Origin: Xanthocytophaga flava
GTDB lineage: Bacteria > Bacteroidota > Bacteroidia > Cytophagales > 172606-1
Reading direction: 5' to 3'
Assembly (NCBI GenBank): GCA_030068525.1
Contig: JASJOS010000024.1
Location: 1 to 64,000, forward strand
Length of the DNA stretch: 64,000 nt
Shown here: one piece after another, positions 1 to 8,501 of the stretch
Layout of the letters: each line of letters opens with the position of its first letter
Numbering within the stretch: position 1 is the first letter of the stretch
Made by a program: the position numbers and the translations under genes
The notes under the pieces: generated by a model
Told to the model about the DNA's origin: nothing
The model's input: only the letters and a program-made list of their open reading frames with translations
The model's database searches: none

Positions 1-76
1 GAAGCATTTTTACTACTTCACTTTTGAAATCGGCACTGTATTTACGCCGTTTACTTGTTGTTTTTTTGCCTTTCAT
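1..76 (-). CDS. IS3-family transposase OrfA, N-terminal 25 residues (partial)
   Basis: Only the first 25 codons lie in the window. They start at the ATG whose complement is at 74-76 and contain MKGKKTTSKRRKYSADFK then SEVVKML. The basic start followed by RRKYSADFKxEVV is the usual beginning of the IS3-family OrfA helix-turn-helix protein, which binds the IS ends and is normally joined to the DDE transposase OrfB by programmed frameshifting. The rest of OrfA and all of OrfB are beyond the left edge. Confidence 0.75.
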   Translation of the reverse strand, partial: MKGKKTTSKRRKYSADFKSEVVKML

Positions 77-129
77 TTACTTGCTAAGTTAAGCAAGTTT
101 TGTGTCCCGATTTTTAGGACCACCTCACA
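1..129 (-). mobile_element. IS3-family insertion sequence, left end (partial)
   Basis: The outer end of an insertion sequence runs off the left edge of the window. On the minus strand the element begins with a TGTGAGGTGGTCC terminal sequence (outer boundary about 127-129), followed by CTAAAAATCGGGACA and, about 50 bases further in, the start codon of a transposase OrfA. A short end of the TGAGGTGGTCC type directly before an RRKYSADFK-type OrfA is typical of IS3-family elements in Bacteroidota. The other end and the target duplication are outside the window, so intactness cannot be judged. Confidence 0.75.
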
Positions 130-214
130 CCTATATGACCTTGCACGATGAAAGTCATCACAACTTTCTTTGTGTCTCTTTGCTTATTCTTAAAATTGAG
201 GATGACGCATGTTA

Positions 215-1468
215 TTAAGCAGGCACTCCGGACAAGATACTTTCATATAATCTCTGATAATGCTTGGTTTGGGCTGTTAATGAAAACGATTGTTCTGCTT
301 TTTGACGTGCTGCTTCATGCAGAAGCTGTTTGTCTGGGGATTGCAATATCCATTTGATTCCTTCTGCCAGAGAACTAGGTTCAAAGGGTGTGGCCAGGTA
401 GCCATTTTGTTGATGGTCAATAATATCCGGAATACCACCAATGTTAAAGGCTACTGTTGGTGTACCACAAGCTAGTGACTCAACCAGGGTGTTAGGAAGA
501 TTGTCTTCCAGTGAAGGAGCAATAAAGACATCGGCAGCAGAGTAAACAAGAGATAATGACAGATTATCTGCAAAACGTCCCAATGAGTTGATAGGAAATT
601 CTGCTTCCTGCATTTGCTGAAAAGAGGTTGCTCCAAATACAAGCAATTCAATTTTATCATTGAGCTCACTTTCGTGCAGTTGCTGGAGCGCTGGGAGTAA
701 CAGGTGTAGGCCTTTGCGTGTATCTTCAATATTGGCAGCCCCAAACAAGAGTAAGTATTTATTCTGAGGTAGATTGAGTAGCTGACGTGCCGATTGCTTA
801 TCAATAGGTCTATATTGATTCATATCCAGCCCATTGGAAATTTGCTGGACCGGCACATTCCGGAATAATGAGCTTTCGCGTGCACAGTTTGCCATCCAGG
901 TGCTGGGAGCTACTATTGACAGATCAAGATCTTTCCAACGCTTATTTTTTCGTTTCCAGATATAATGTGATAGATCCTTTTCTTTGGTACTGCCCAATAC
1001 TGTGCAGGCTCCACAAGTATGCTTATATCTGTCACAGGTATTGCTGTAGTGACATCCCCCCGTAAAAGGCCACATATCATGGAGTGTCCAGACAATAGGC
1101 TTTCGGAAGGCTTGCAATGTTTTGATATCCAGAAAGCCGTGATTGATCCAATGTAAGTGGACGATATCGGGGTTGAGTTTGTGCACTATGTCTGTAAATG
1201 ACTGAAGTGCAAAAGGAGGGGAGAATGCCCCACTGGTTCTTTGTTTGTATAATCGCAGTGGAAGATGTGAAATGTGTTCACTCAGTTTAAGTTTAGCTGA
1301 TAGCTTTCCTAGAACACCATCGGGTGTGAATATAAATTCATCATCAGATGTTTTTACCTGCACAAAGGCAGATGATTCAATTTTGTCAGCTCGTAGTCCC
1401 TGATGCAAACGAAGCATTGCCCGGCCTGCCCCTCCATCATCTCTTTGATTAAAGTGTAAAATTTTCAT
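215..1468 (-). CDS. Glycosyltransferase family 4 (GT-B fold)
   Basis: A 417-residue cytosolic glycosyltransferase expected to move a sugar from a nucleotide-sugar donor onto a cell-surface polysaccharide or glycolipid acceptor. The N-terminal half has the acceptor-side Rossmann fold, with MKILHFNQRDDGGAGRA at the start and DIVHLHWINHGFL and WTLHDMWPFTGGCHY further on. The C-terminal half has the donor-binding motif of GT4 enzymes: EDNLPNTLVESLACGTPTV, then GGIPDIIDHQQNGYL. The Cys-rich loop after GGCHY is common in a subgroup of Bacteroidota GT4 enzymes. It stands alone on the minus strand next to an IS3 end; no polysaccharide cluster is visible around it. Donor and acceptor are unknown. Confidence 0.9.
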   Translation of the reverse strand: MKILHFNQRDDGGAGRAMLRLHQGLRADKIESSAFVQVKTSDDEFIFTPDGVLGKLSAKLKLSEHISHLPLRLYKQRTSGAFSPPFALQSFTDIVHKLNPDIVHLHWINHGFLDIKTLQAFRKPIVWTLHDMWPFTGGCHYSNTCDRYKHTCGACTVLGSTKEKDLSHYIWKRKNKRWKDLDLSIVAPSTWMANCARESSLFRNVPVQQISNGLDMNQYRPIDKQSARQLLNLPQNKYLLLFGAANIEDTRKGLHLLLPALQQLHESELNDKIELLVFGATSFQQMQEAEFPINSLGRFADNLSLSLVYSAADVFIAPSLEDNLPNTLVESLACGTPTVAFNIGGIPDIIDHQQNGYLATPFEPSSLAEGIKWILQSPDKQLLHEAARQKAEQSFSLTAQTKHYQRLYESILSGVPA

Positions 1469-1853
1469 TATACGGAAATAAGCAGCTTGATCCCGAAAGC
1501 GAAATCAACTAAGTTTGGTTTCGTAAAGTTAGGTTAAATTTTGCTGATTGGATAAAGGAAGGACAGATGATTCCGAACACACGATTGTCTTACTATCTAC
1601 GTTGGGATTAACCTGTCAGATTGAGTATCCTACATATTTTGCAGTGTTGATTGTTTATATTCAACCAATGAGAAGAAAATACTATAGTGATACAGATTAA
1701 ATAAATACTCTTCCTTCCTTGGTCATAAAAGACCTTGTCTGTAGATTAGGATCTGCGTGAAATATACAAAAGATTGCTGGTTTTTACTATGGCCGCTTGT
1801 GAAAAGCTGAAATCGAGGTCTCTGACATAGTTCTAACTAAATATATAGTCTGA
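1469..1853. other. Intergenic region without recognisable gene
   Basis: AT-rich DNA between the glycosyltransferase start and the hairpin that ends the MoxR cluster. It should hold the glycosyltransferase promoter, but no clear TAnnTTTG box was found. No credible reading frame or RNA was seen. Confidence 0.4.
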
Positions 1854-1920
1854 TAAAATCGGTATCGCATCTTTTCCTATACAGTTTACTAATACAGGAA
1901 AGGATGCGATACTGATTTTA
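1854..1920 (-). terminator. Long imperfect hairpin ending the MoxR/LRR cluster
   Basis: An inverted repeat of about 25 bp pairs AATCGGTATCGCATCTTTTCC with GGAAAGGATGCGATACTGATT, with one mismatch and a loop of about 17 nt. It lies 28 bases beyond the MoxR stop codon, and in the minus direction the stem is followed by a T-rich run (GATTTTATC). It probably terminates the whole minus-strand cluster transcribed from about 13.2 kb. Confidence 0.6.
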
Positions 1921-1948
1921 TATGTTAGCTAAACCTATATTTTAGTTC

Positions 1949-3085
1949 TTACATTTTTGACAATAATAGTTTACCTATTTCAGGGATAGCTAGTAGCTTT
2001 TTAAGAGATGCATTTTTGCTGTTAACCAACTCCTGAGCCATAAATAGGCGCATATCATTCGGGATAAATTCCAGCAACAGGAATAGCTTCAGATTGTCCG
2101 TCTGGGCCTTGTCTATACTGATATTGTTAACAATAAGATAGTTGATAAGACGAGTAGAAATTACGGACAGGATATCCAGTCGTTTGGTTTTTTGTTCTAC
2201 AAGTCCTCGTAACTGCTTTTCGATACCATCAAACTTTTTGGCATTGATGATTTCTTCCGGACTAATCAGCTGGTTAAGCTGTAGCTTCACAAAGCTCAGG
2301 AAGGCAGCGGCTGTTTCTTCATCCAGTGAGGCATCCGCCAGCATTTTTACCAGAGGTAAATTTTCTGACAGATCTTCTATTTTTTCGGTTTCTCTGAAAA
2401 ACTGTACTAGTGACCGGGGAGTTGTCCGGTTTCCTGTTACCATTTCAGGATACGTTAGGATAAAGTTAATACCCCGAGGGTCGATTTTGGCTGCTTCTGC
2501 CCAACGTGCCCAGCTTTGTACTTCAAACTGCAAAGTGATGTGCAACATCCGTGTAAGTACAGCGTCATCCATGGAAGTTACAGAATAATCACCCCCATCA
2601 GGGTTAGCGGTAAGGACAATATGCCACTTAGGAGGCATTTTCCAACTTACCAGTTCGTAGTTCTGTAACAACTGCATGATACCACGCAAAATCCGGTCAT
2701 CCGCACGGTTTACGTCATCTATCAGGAATATTCCAGGTCCTTCAGTACGTGGTACCCAGTCCGGAGGAATAAAATGGGTTTGCTGTCCGTTTTCATCTAT
2801 TTTGGGCATCCCTACCAAGTCGCCCATTTCTTCAAACTGAGCCGGAGCTATATAGACAAAATTAGCTCCTAGCTTATCTGCTACATTTCTGACAATCTGT
2901 GTTTTACCAACGCCATGTCGTCCCCAGATACAGACAGGTGTTGGGGGTTCGTTGGGTTTGGGTGGTGTGATAAATGTATACTTGAGTACATGTTCCAGAA
3001 ATCCTTCCAGCTCTATACTGTTACATTTGGAGCCGTAGGTGATGTAATTAAAATTCTGACTGTTGGGATTGTCGTTTTTAGCCAT
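1949..3085 (-). CDS. MoxR-family AAA+ ATPase
   Basis: A 378-residue AAA+ ATPase of the MoxR class, expected to hydrolyse ATP to remodel a partner protein, usually a vWA-domain protein encoded beside it. Visible motifs are Walker A GRHGVGKT (about residues 55-62), Walker B IFLIDD (119-124), then sensor-1 and arginine-finger region LTANPDGG...DDAVLTRM (158-180). The C-terminal 180 residues form the helical lid. It is the last gene of a minus-strand cluster that also contains the DUF2201-type metallopeptidase/vWA gene (5118-6497) and four LRR paralogues; gaps are mostly under 75 bp, which suggests one operon. A long hairpin follows its stop. The MoxR assignment is firm; the cellular target is unknown. 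Confidence 0.92.
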   Translation of the reverse strand: MAKNDNPNSQNFNYITYGSKCNSIELEGFLEHVLKYTFITPPKPNEPPTPVCIWGRHGVGKTQIVRNVADKLGANFVYIAPAQFEEMGDLVGMPKIDENGQQTHFIPPDWVPRTEGPGIFLIDDVNRADDRILRGIMQLLQNYELVSWKMPPKWHIVLTANPDGGDYSVTSMDDAVLTRMLHITLQFEVQSWARWAEAAKIDPRGINFILTYPEMVTGNRTTPRSLVQFFRETEKIEDLSENLPLVKMLADASLDEETAAAFLSFVKLQLNQLISPEEIINAKKFDGIEKQLRGLVEQKTKRLDILSVISTRLINYLIVNNISIDKAQTDNLKLFLLLEFIPNDMRLFMAQELVNSKNASLKKLLAIPEIGKLLLSKM

Positions 3086-3148
3086 GCTGCGTTTGAATTA
3101 TAACTAATGATTGTTTTAAGTTTTTAAATTTTATTATTGGATTATATG

Positions 3149-5062
3149 TTACCGGATTTTCAGGAATAAATCTCCTCCATACATTTGTTCACTCTGATGT
3201 GGTATTTTTTGTTGGTCCGCACTATTCACACATATCCATTCCAGCTTTGGACATTGTTGTAGCCAATCCCAGTTTTTAACTTTGCATCCTTTCATTGTCA
3301 ATCGTTTTAGGTCGGGTAATTGTGCCAGAGTGCTAAAATCTTTCATCGAGTTACTGGAAATGTCTAGTTCAACCAATGACTGTAACTGACTAAGAGAGGC
3401 AGGAAGAGTACCCTTACATCCATTAAGGTATAGCCTCTCGATTGTAGGGATCTGTACCAGTAAGGAAAAAACCTTTTCAAGATCCAGTTCTGGATTTGAA
3501 CTTAGATGGAGTGTTTTCAGATTCGGAAACAGAAGAATGTTTTCTGTAATTTCCTTTAGTCCGAGGCGTCGCCAGTCTATAGACAAACTACCTGTGTTTT
3601 TTCCATAGTGACGGTTGAGATGGTGCTGGTATTCTACCATCAGCAAAAAATCCGTCCGGCTTATATTTTCGTGTGTGCTGATACGTAGATTAAAATCTGT
3701 TTCCTTGTAACTTGGTTTACCCATAAGAGGTACAAATGCTGCACTACCCACTTTTTGATAAACCTGACGGGCTCTCTTCCGGATTTTGGTATCTTTATGT
3801 GTCAGGGCAATGGCTGCAATCATACTTTGTACAGCTACAGGAGCGCCACCACTTTCCACCATTTGAAAGGCCAGGTTTACATTTTCATCATCACCGGAAC
3901 ACAGTAGCCGGATGATACTCTGGTTGAGTTCTTCATTATCATTTTCAAGTAAATAGGGTTTTTTCAGATAATGCAAAAACTCAGTCAGGTGTTCTTCCAT
4001 AATAAAATTTTTGTCCTCCAGAATAACTTGCTCCAATACATTCCAATCACTTTTTGTATGCAGTATATAGATAGGTTCTCCTCCTGACTTCTCTTCCAGT
4101 GATATTTGTGTGTCTTTAAGTTTGGTTTTTAATGTGGTTTTATTGGCAGAAGCCAGCTTTTCATAACCCATTAATACAACAGGAACAGCAGACCTGTGTT
4201 TTTCGAGTAAGTGATTGGTTGTATAGGTTTTGACTCGATTCCAGCTTTTGACGCTACATAAAAACAATAGCTCTCTGTGTCTGTCGGATAGTAGTTGGGT
4301 AGCGTATTTCTCGCGAAATTTATTGACTTCTTTATAACCTACATGCCGATAATTGAAAAAGCTTACCTGCTTAAATTTACTGAAGAATAACGGGATACTG
4401 GTTATATCCTTAAAGACCATGGATATGAGTTCGACATGTTTGAACCGATCCAGACCTAAGAGTACTTCTGTGAGTGGCTCACTCTTTTTGGGATAAAAGT
4501 TTATTATTTCTTCTAATACTGGAAATGTATGTAATAATTCCAGCATACGGGCAAGAGAGAAGGGTAGAGTTGTATAGGACTGTAAATTTAGCATTTTCAG
4601 TGCTGGTAGTTTCGCCAATGAACTCCACCATTCATAATTGTCTGTTTGGGGAGGTTGCAGACTGGTTAGATTGGGAAGGTATTGTAGTTGCTCAGGAAAT
4701 TTGTCAACTCCCTTTGTTTCAAAAGGTATAGATAACTGAAGTTTTTCCAGTTTTGTCGCATTTTCCCAATCTTTGGGAAGAACAAGTGAAGAATCAAAAC
4801 GAAACGATAGTGATTTGAGATTAGGCATTATCTTGAATGAAATCTCAAGGTCTGGAGACTTATAACCCCAAATATCAAGAGATTCTAACTGAGGATTTGC
4901 CTGTAGTATTTCTGGCAATGTCACCCACTTATCCGAATCTTTAAACTTAGTATCAATATAGGACGAGATATTATATGTAAGCTGTGTATACTTTTCCTGA
5001 TTAAATTCTTCAAAGGTTATTTTTTGAGGATTATCATAGGTTCTAAGGGATATGGATTTCAT
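3149..5062 (-). CDS. LRR protein with BRCT-like segment, paralogue 1 of the MoxR cluster
   Basis: A 637-residue protein without a signal peptide, so probably cytosolic. Degenerate leucine-rich repeats occupy about residues 50-235 and again 500-620 (for example LKTLHLSSNPEL and LVELDISSNSM). Between them lies a weak BRCT-like segment (about 293-366, VPVVLMGYEKL ... EEHLTEFL), directly followed by the cluster-wide motif PYLLEN...RLLCSGDDENVNLAFQM..GGAP (369-408). The BRCT signature is most eroded in this copy. It sits between the vWA and MoxR genes, so it is probably a subunit or client of that ATPase system. The leader just before its ATG (CAGGCTATG) matches that of paralogue 2. The role is not known; LRRs suggest protein recognition. 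Confidence 0.8.
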   Translation of the reverse strand: MKSISLRTYDNPQKITFEEFNQEKYTQLTYNISSYIDTKFKDSDKWVTLPEILQANPQLESLDIWGYKSPDLEISFKIMPNLKSLSFRFDSSLVLPKDWENATKLEKLQLSIPFETKGVDKFPEQLQYLPNLTSLQPPQTDNYEWWSSLAKLPALKMLNLQSYTTLPFSLARMLELLHTFPVLEEIINFYPKKSEPLTEVLLGLDRFKHVELISMVFKDITSIPLFFSKFKQVSFFNYRHVGYKEVNKFREKYATQLLSDRHRELLFLCSVKSWNRVKTYTTNHLLEKHRSAVPVVLMGYEKLASANKTTLKTKLKDTQISLEEKSGGEPIYILHTKSDWNVLEQVILEDKNFIMEEHLTEFLHYLKKPYLLENDNEELNQSIIRLLCSGDDENVNLAFQMVESGGAPVAVQSMIAAIALTHKDTKIRKRARQVYQKVGSAAFVPLMGKPSYKETDFNLRISTHENISRTDFLLMVEYQHHLNRHYGKNTGSLSIDWRRLGLKEITENILLFPNLKTLHLSSNPELDLEKVFSLLVQIPTIERLYLNGCKGTLPASLSQLQSLVELDISSNSMKDFSTLAQLPDLKRLTMKGCKVKNWDWLQQCPKLEWICVNSADQQKIPHQSEQMYGGDLFLKIR

Positions 5063-5117
5063 AGCCTGTGTACTGGTGAGTTAGAAAAATGGTTTAGTTT
5101 TTTGTTACAATGAAAAG

Positions 5118-6497
5118 TTATTCTCTGAGTTTTACACGTCTGCCTGGTAGTTGCTGGAAGGTGTCGCTGCTTTGTTCTATACCTTCTTTGGTGATAATCC
5201 ATAACAACGGGAACCGGAGATGCATTTTAGGAACAGACCCATACCCATCTGTAAAGTAGATCATCATGTCAGGCAGGTATTCCTGATTTGCATAAAGCAA
5301 TGGTGGTTCAAAGCTGGTTCCTCCACCTCCTGTAACCGTTTTAGGTACAATACCTCTGTATTCATATATATTCCCAATGGCTGCATCACATTCTACTATC
5401 CGGACTTCTGCCCCAGACCGCCAGATATGATAAATTTCGCTAAAGAATGTGCTTAGCTCTTCATTTCCAATACTACCCGATGTATCAATCGCCAGTAATA
5501 CTTTCTGCTTGCGTTTTACCTTGATGCCTGGAACAGTTCCATACCGTTTGGATGGTTTTTTCAAGGTGTTTTTAATGTACGTCTTCCGGCTACTCTCTGA
5601 GAAAATACGCAGCGCCTTACGCCAGTTAAGCTGAGGCACTTTACGGATCATAAAAAGCTCAAGATATCGCTGTAGATGTGCTGGAAGCTTTCCAATACTT
5701 TTCTGGCCAGATCGTTCAACAGATATACGGATCAGGTTATCAAGCTGCATGTCATAGATACTTTTTTCTACAGGATTAAGGCGGGCTAAGGCTTCCCATC
5801 CCTTGTGACGCAACATCTCTTCTGTCCAATTTTTGCCTATTGACTCCAGCAGATTATAGGTATTTATGGTTGGTTTTTCTGTGTTGTCTTCTGAAGAATC
5901 TGAAGGCTCCTCCGAATTTCCAGTACCATTTCCACTCGCATTTCCATTTCCACCATTACTGCCTCCGCCACTAGTGCTACTACTACCCATTCCTGAAGAC
6001 TTACCTGCTCCTGGCTTTGGTGAAGGTAATTCACACTTGCTGTTACAACAACCTTTGCTGTCCCACACTTTTTTCAGTTTATCATAGTAATAATCTACTG
6101 ATTCAAAGGGGGCGAGGTCAACATCCGGGAAGGTATCAAGGAACATACCTGTTTGTGGTAGATGGCTTCGTGTAATGTATTGATTTACCACCAGATCTGC
6201 GGCGACATTATACAGGAAGGGGATGTGATGCTTTTCAAGTCGGGTAACGTGTTTGAATACCAGGTGCAGCACTTCATGTTTTACCAAACCCAGACGTAAT
6301 TCTTTACTGGTCAAGGTTTCTGTCCAGAATATTGGATTTACATACAATACATAGGTATCCCCGTTCACTCCAACGGCCATGGTTCCAAATGAGTTATCAA
6401 TCTGTTTGTTCAGACTTGACAGAAAGTGGGCATAATACGGTTCGTTGAGAATAAATTCAACACCTACCCGTGCTACTTCATCTAAAATATTTTGCAT
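5118..6497 (-). CDS. DUF2201-type protein: metallopeptidase-like domain plus vWA-like domain
   Basis: A 459-residue protein with two parts joined by a low-complexity Gly/Ser/Asn linker (about 160-210). The N-terminal part carries a zinc-protease-like HExxH motif (HEVLHLVFKH, residues 74-83) followed by AADLVVNQ, typical of the 'putative metallopeptidase' half of DUF2201. The C-terminal part is vWA-like with a MIDAS-type DTSGS (338-342), GGGGTSF (390-396) and YFTDGYG (414-420). DUF2201 proteins are commonly encoded beside MoxR ATPases, which are thought to load or remodel the vWA protein. Here the MoxR gene lies two genes downstream with an LRR gene between. Whether the HExxH is catalytic cannot be told from sequence. 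Confidence 0.88.
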   Translation of the reverse strand: MQNILDEVARVGVEFILNEPYYAHFLSSLNKQIDNSFGTMAVGVNGDTYVLYVNPIFWTETLTSKELRLGLVKHEVLHLVFKHVTRLEKHHIPFLYNVAADLVVNQYITRSHLPQTGMFLDTFPDVDLAPFESVDYYYDKLKKVWDSKGCCNSKCELPSPKPGAGKSSGMGSSSTSGGGSNGGNGNASGNGTGNSEEPSDSSEDNTEKPTINTYNLLESIGKNWTEEMLRHKGWEALARLNPVEKSIYDMQLDNLIRISVERSGQKSIGKLPAHLQRYLELFMIRKVPQLNWRKALRIFSESSRKTYIKNTLKKPSKRYGTVPGIKVKRKQKVLLAIDTSGSIGNEELSTFFSEIYHIWRSGAEVRIVECDAAIGNIYEYRGIVPKTVTGGGGTSFEPPLLYANQEYLPDMMIYFTDGYGSVPKMHLRFPLLWIITKEGIEQSSDTFQQLPGRRVKLRE

Positions 6498-6542
6498 ACT
6501 GACAATGGTATCTTTTTAACTACTAGCTGTGTTGTGGTTTGA

Positions 6543-8492
6543 TTATGAAGTTGTGTTTATTCGTATAATTTGAATCTGAGGTGCGTAGTGTTGCCAATCA
6601 GCCAGAACGTTATCTATGTTCCAGTTAATGTCATTTTTATGCACTTCAATAGTCTTTAAGTGTTCTATTTTACTTAAATGTTCGATAATTTGTTTGTTCA
6701 TTCCACTCATCGTATGCTCATATACTACCAGTCTTTCTACAGGTGTATAAATGGGTAAAGACAGTAAACTGAACCAACTGTCTCGTATATCCAGTGTTTG
6801 ATCCTGAAGAAGTGCACTAGCTGCATATTTCTGAATTTTGCCTTTCGTTTCCAGCCAGGGATACAAAAGATTTATGTTATGTTGTGCAATGCGCTGAAAG
6901 ATATTTTCTTTTTGAAGTTGAACCAATGCATATTCGGCAAGGTCATCAGCCTTGTATGAAATTTGGATAATTAGACTTCGGAAAAAGTATTTCCACCAGT
7001 CGTTATACTGTGTACTTGGATCAAATGTCTGACGATCATAAACAAGTGGAGTGTCTACACTAGTCAGGAACATTTCAAACGCTGTATCAAACAATAGCTT
7101 TTTGTCTATTACCTGTTCCTGCATAAATACTTCCACCAAACGCTTATTTTCTTTTTGCCAGTGTTTTTTTACCAGTTGCACCATCTCAAAAGGCCCGGTT
7201 TGCTCAAATACTCTTCGCAGGTCTGGGGCTGGATTGTAGACGCGCCATATTTTGTAAAAACACATACAGAATACATGGTATAAGATAGAAGCGGGGATAC
7301 CTCCTGTTGCTATCATCTGTAATGCCAGCTTAATATTGTCTTCACTGCCAGAGAATAACAACCGACGCAGATTTTCGGCCATTGAGTCATCTGCCTCTTT
7401 CAGGAAGGGTTGTTCCTGCATCTCAAGCCATTGGCGCAGGTGCTCGGCAGTCGCAAATGGCAGGGAAGTCTGGTAAATGGTGCTAATATTATTTTGTGTG
7501 AGGTTTTCTCCTACAACCAGATGTGTTGTACCCGGCTGCAGCTTGGTATGTACGGTGATCTGTTGAGCCTGCAGCCGTTCGATTAAGGCCTGGCGTTTCA
7601 TACCGAAAAATAAATTCCCTAACAGACAGATGTTTGTTTCAGATGGTTGTATACCTGACAAAAAGGGATCTGTTAACCGTTGGTTAAGTAGTATATGTAC
7701 TTTCTGTTGAAATGCCTTTAATTCTATACTCAATAATGCACACAAATCCTGATCGCTGGCCTGGGCTATCTGACTGGTGTTATCTGTAAATACAGCCCAT
7801 GCTATGTTGGGAAGATGTGCAGGTAGTGATTTTATTTTATTCAGAAACTGAACTACAGGAGTACCATCTCTGTACAGAGGATTTTTAGCTATAGGATTAC
7901 CTGCCAGATTTAGCTTCTGTAGTTTTTTGAAATTCAGGAAACCATCCGGTAAATGAGTAATTTTGTTTGCCTCTAATCCTATTATTTCCAGTGTTGGAAA
8001 GCGTTCAGCCTGAAAAGGAAGATTCGTGAACTTGTTACCTGCCAGACTTAGTTCTTTCAGATTTATCAGTTGATAAATAGAATCCGGTAGGTCAGTTAGC
8101 TTATGACGTTTGATAGACAAATGGGTAAGATTGACCAGTTTTCCAAGTTGTGATAGCCAACTAATATCTATTTTTTTTCTGGATTGCTGACGGAGCTCTA
8201 GTTTAAGGACTTTCAGTTGCGGAAGTGCCAGAATAGCCTGTATCATCTGATTGTCTACCTGTTGGTATACCAGATGTAACTCTTTCAAGGTTTGTAGTTT
8301 AACTATTTCAGCTTTTATCAGATCCCACCGAATGGTTTCCTCTCCCCAAATACATTGCAACTGTTCAAGAAAAGGAAACTTGTGCACCAAGACTATATCT
8401 TTGGCATTCTTTACCAGCAATGCTTTTACCTTCTGCGGTTCTTGGAGGCCTTCTGCAATAGTATATACTTTGTTTTTTATTTCATTAGCCAT
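6543..8492 (-). CDS. LRR protein with BRCT-like domain, paralogue 2 of the MoxR cluster
   Basis: A 649-residue, probably cytosolic protein. Classical LRRs span about residues 60-205 (NLKELSLAGNKFTNLP and LQKLNLAGNPI are clear repeats). The BRCT-like domain at about 285-357 is the best preserved in the cluster: ICLLGNLFFG, then TTHLVVGEN and EHLRQWLE match the start, middle and end of NAD-ligase-type BRCT domains. The shared motif follows at 362-400 (PFLKEADD...ENLRRLLFSGSEDNIKLALQM..GGIP). The last 250 residues are helical with an LRR-like cap. It starts 9 bp after the stop of paralogue 3, so the two are probably translationally linked. BRCT domains bind phosphopeptides or DNA ends in other proteins; its role here is inference only. 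Confidence 0.82.
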   Translation of the reverse strand: MANEIKNKVYTIAEGLQEPQKVKALLVKNAKDIVLVHKFPFLEQLQCIWGEETIRWDLIKAEIVKLQTLKELHLVYQQVDNQMIQAILALPQLKVLKLELRQQSRKKIDISWLSQLGKLVNLTHLSIKRHKLTDLPDSIYQLINLKELSLAGNKFTNLPFQAERFPTLEIIGLEANKITHLPDGFLNFKKLQKLNLAGNPIAKNPLYRDGTPVVQFLNKIKSLPAHLPNIAWAVFTDNTSQIAQASDQDLCALLSIELKAFQQKVHILLNQRLTDPFLSGIQPSETNICLLGNLFFGMKRQALIERLQAQQITVHTKLQPGTTHLVVGENLTQNNISTIYQTSLPFATAEHLRQWLEMQEQPFLKEADDSMAENLRRLLFSGSEDNIKLALQMIATGGIPASILYHVFCMCFYKIWRVYNPAPDLRRVFEQTGPFEMVQLVKKHWQKENKRLVEVFMQEQVIDKKLLFDTAFEMFLTSVDTPLVYDRQTFDPSTQYNDWWKYFFRSLIIQISYKADDLAEYALVQLQKENIFQRIAQHNINLLYPWLETKGKIQKYAASALLQDQTLDIRDSWFSLLSLPIYTPVERLVVYEHTMSGMNKQIIEHLSKIEHLKTIEVHKNDINWNIDNVLADWQHYAPQIQIIRINTTS

Positions 8493-8501
8493 AGCCTGTA
8501 C

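Noticed and set aside
5866-6087. 73-codon plus-strand frame rich in Pro and Phe
   Set aside because: It is the complement of the Gly/Ser-rich linker of the vWA gene.
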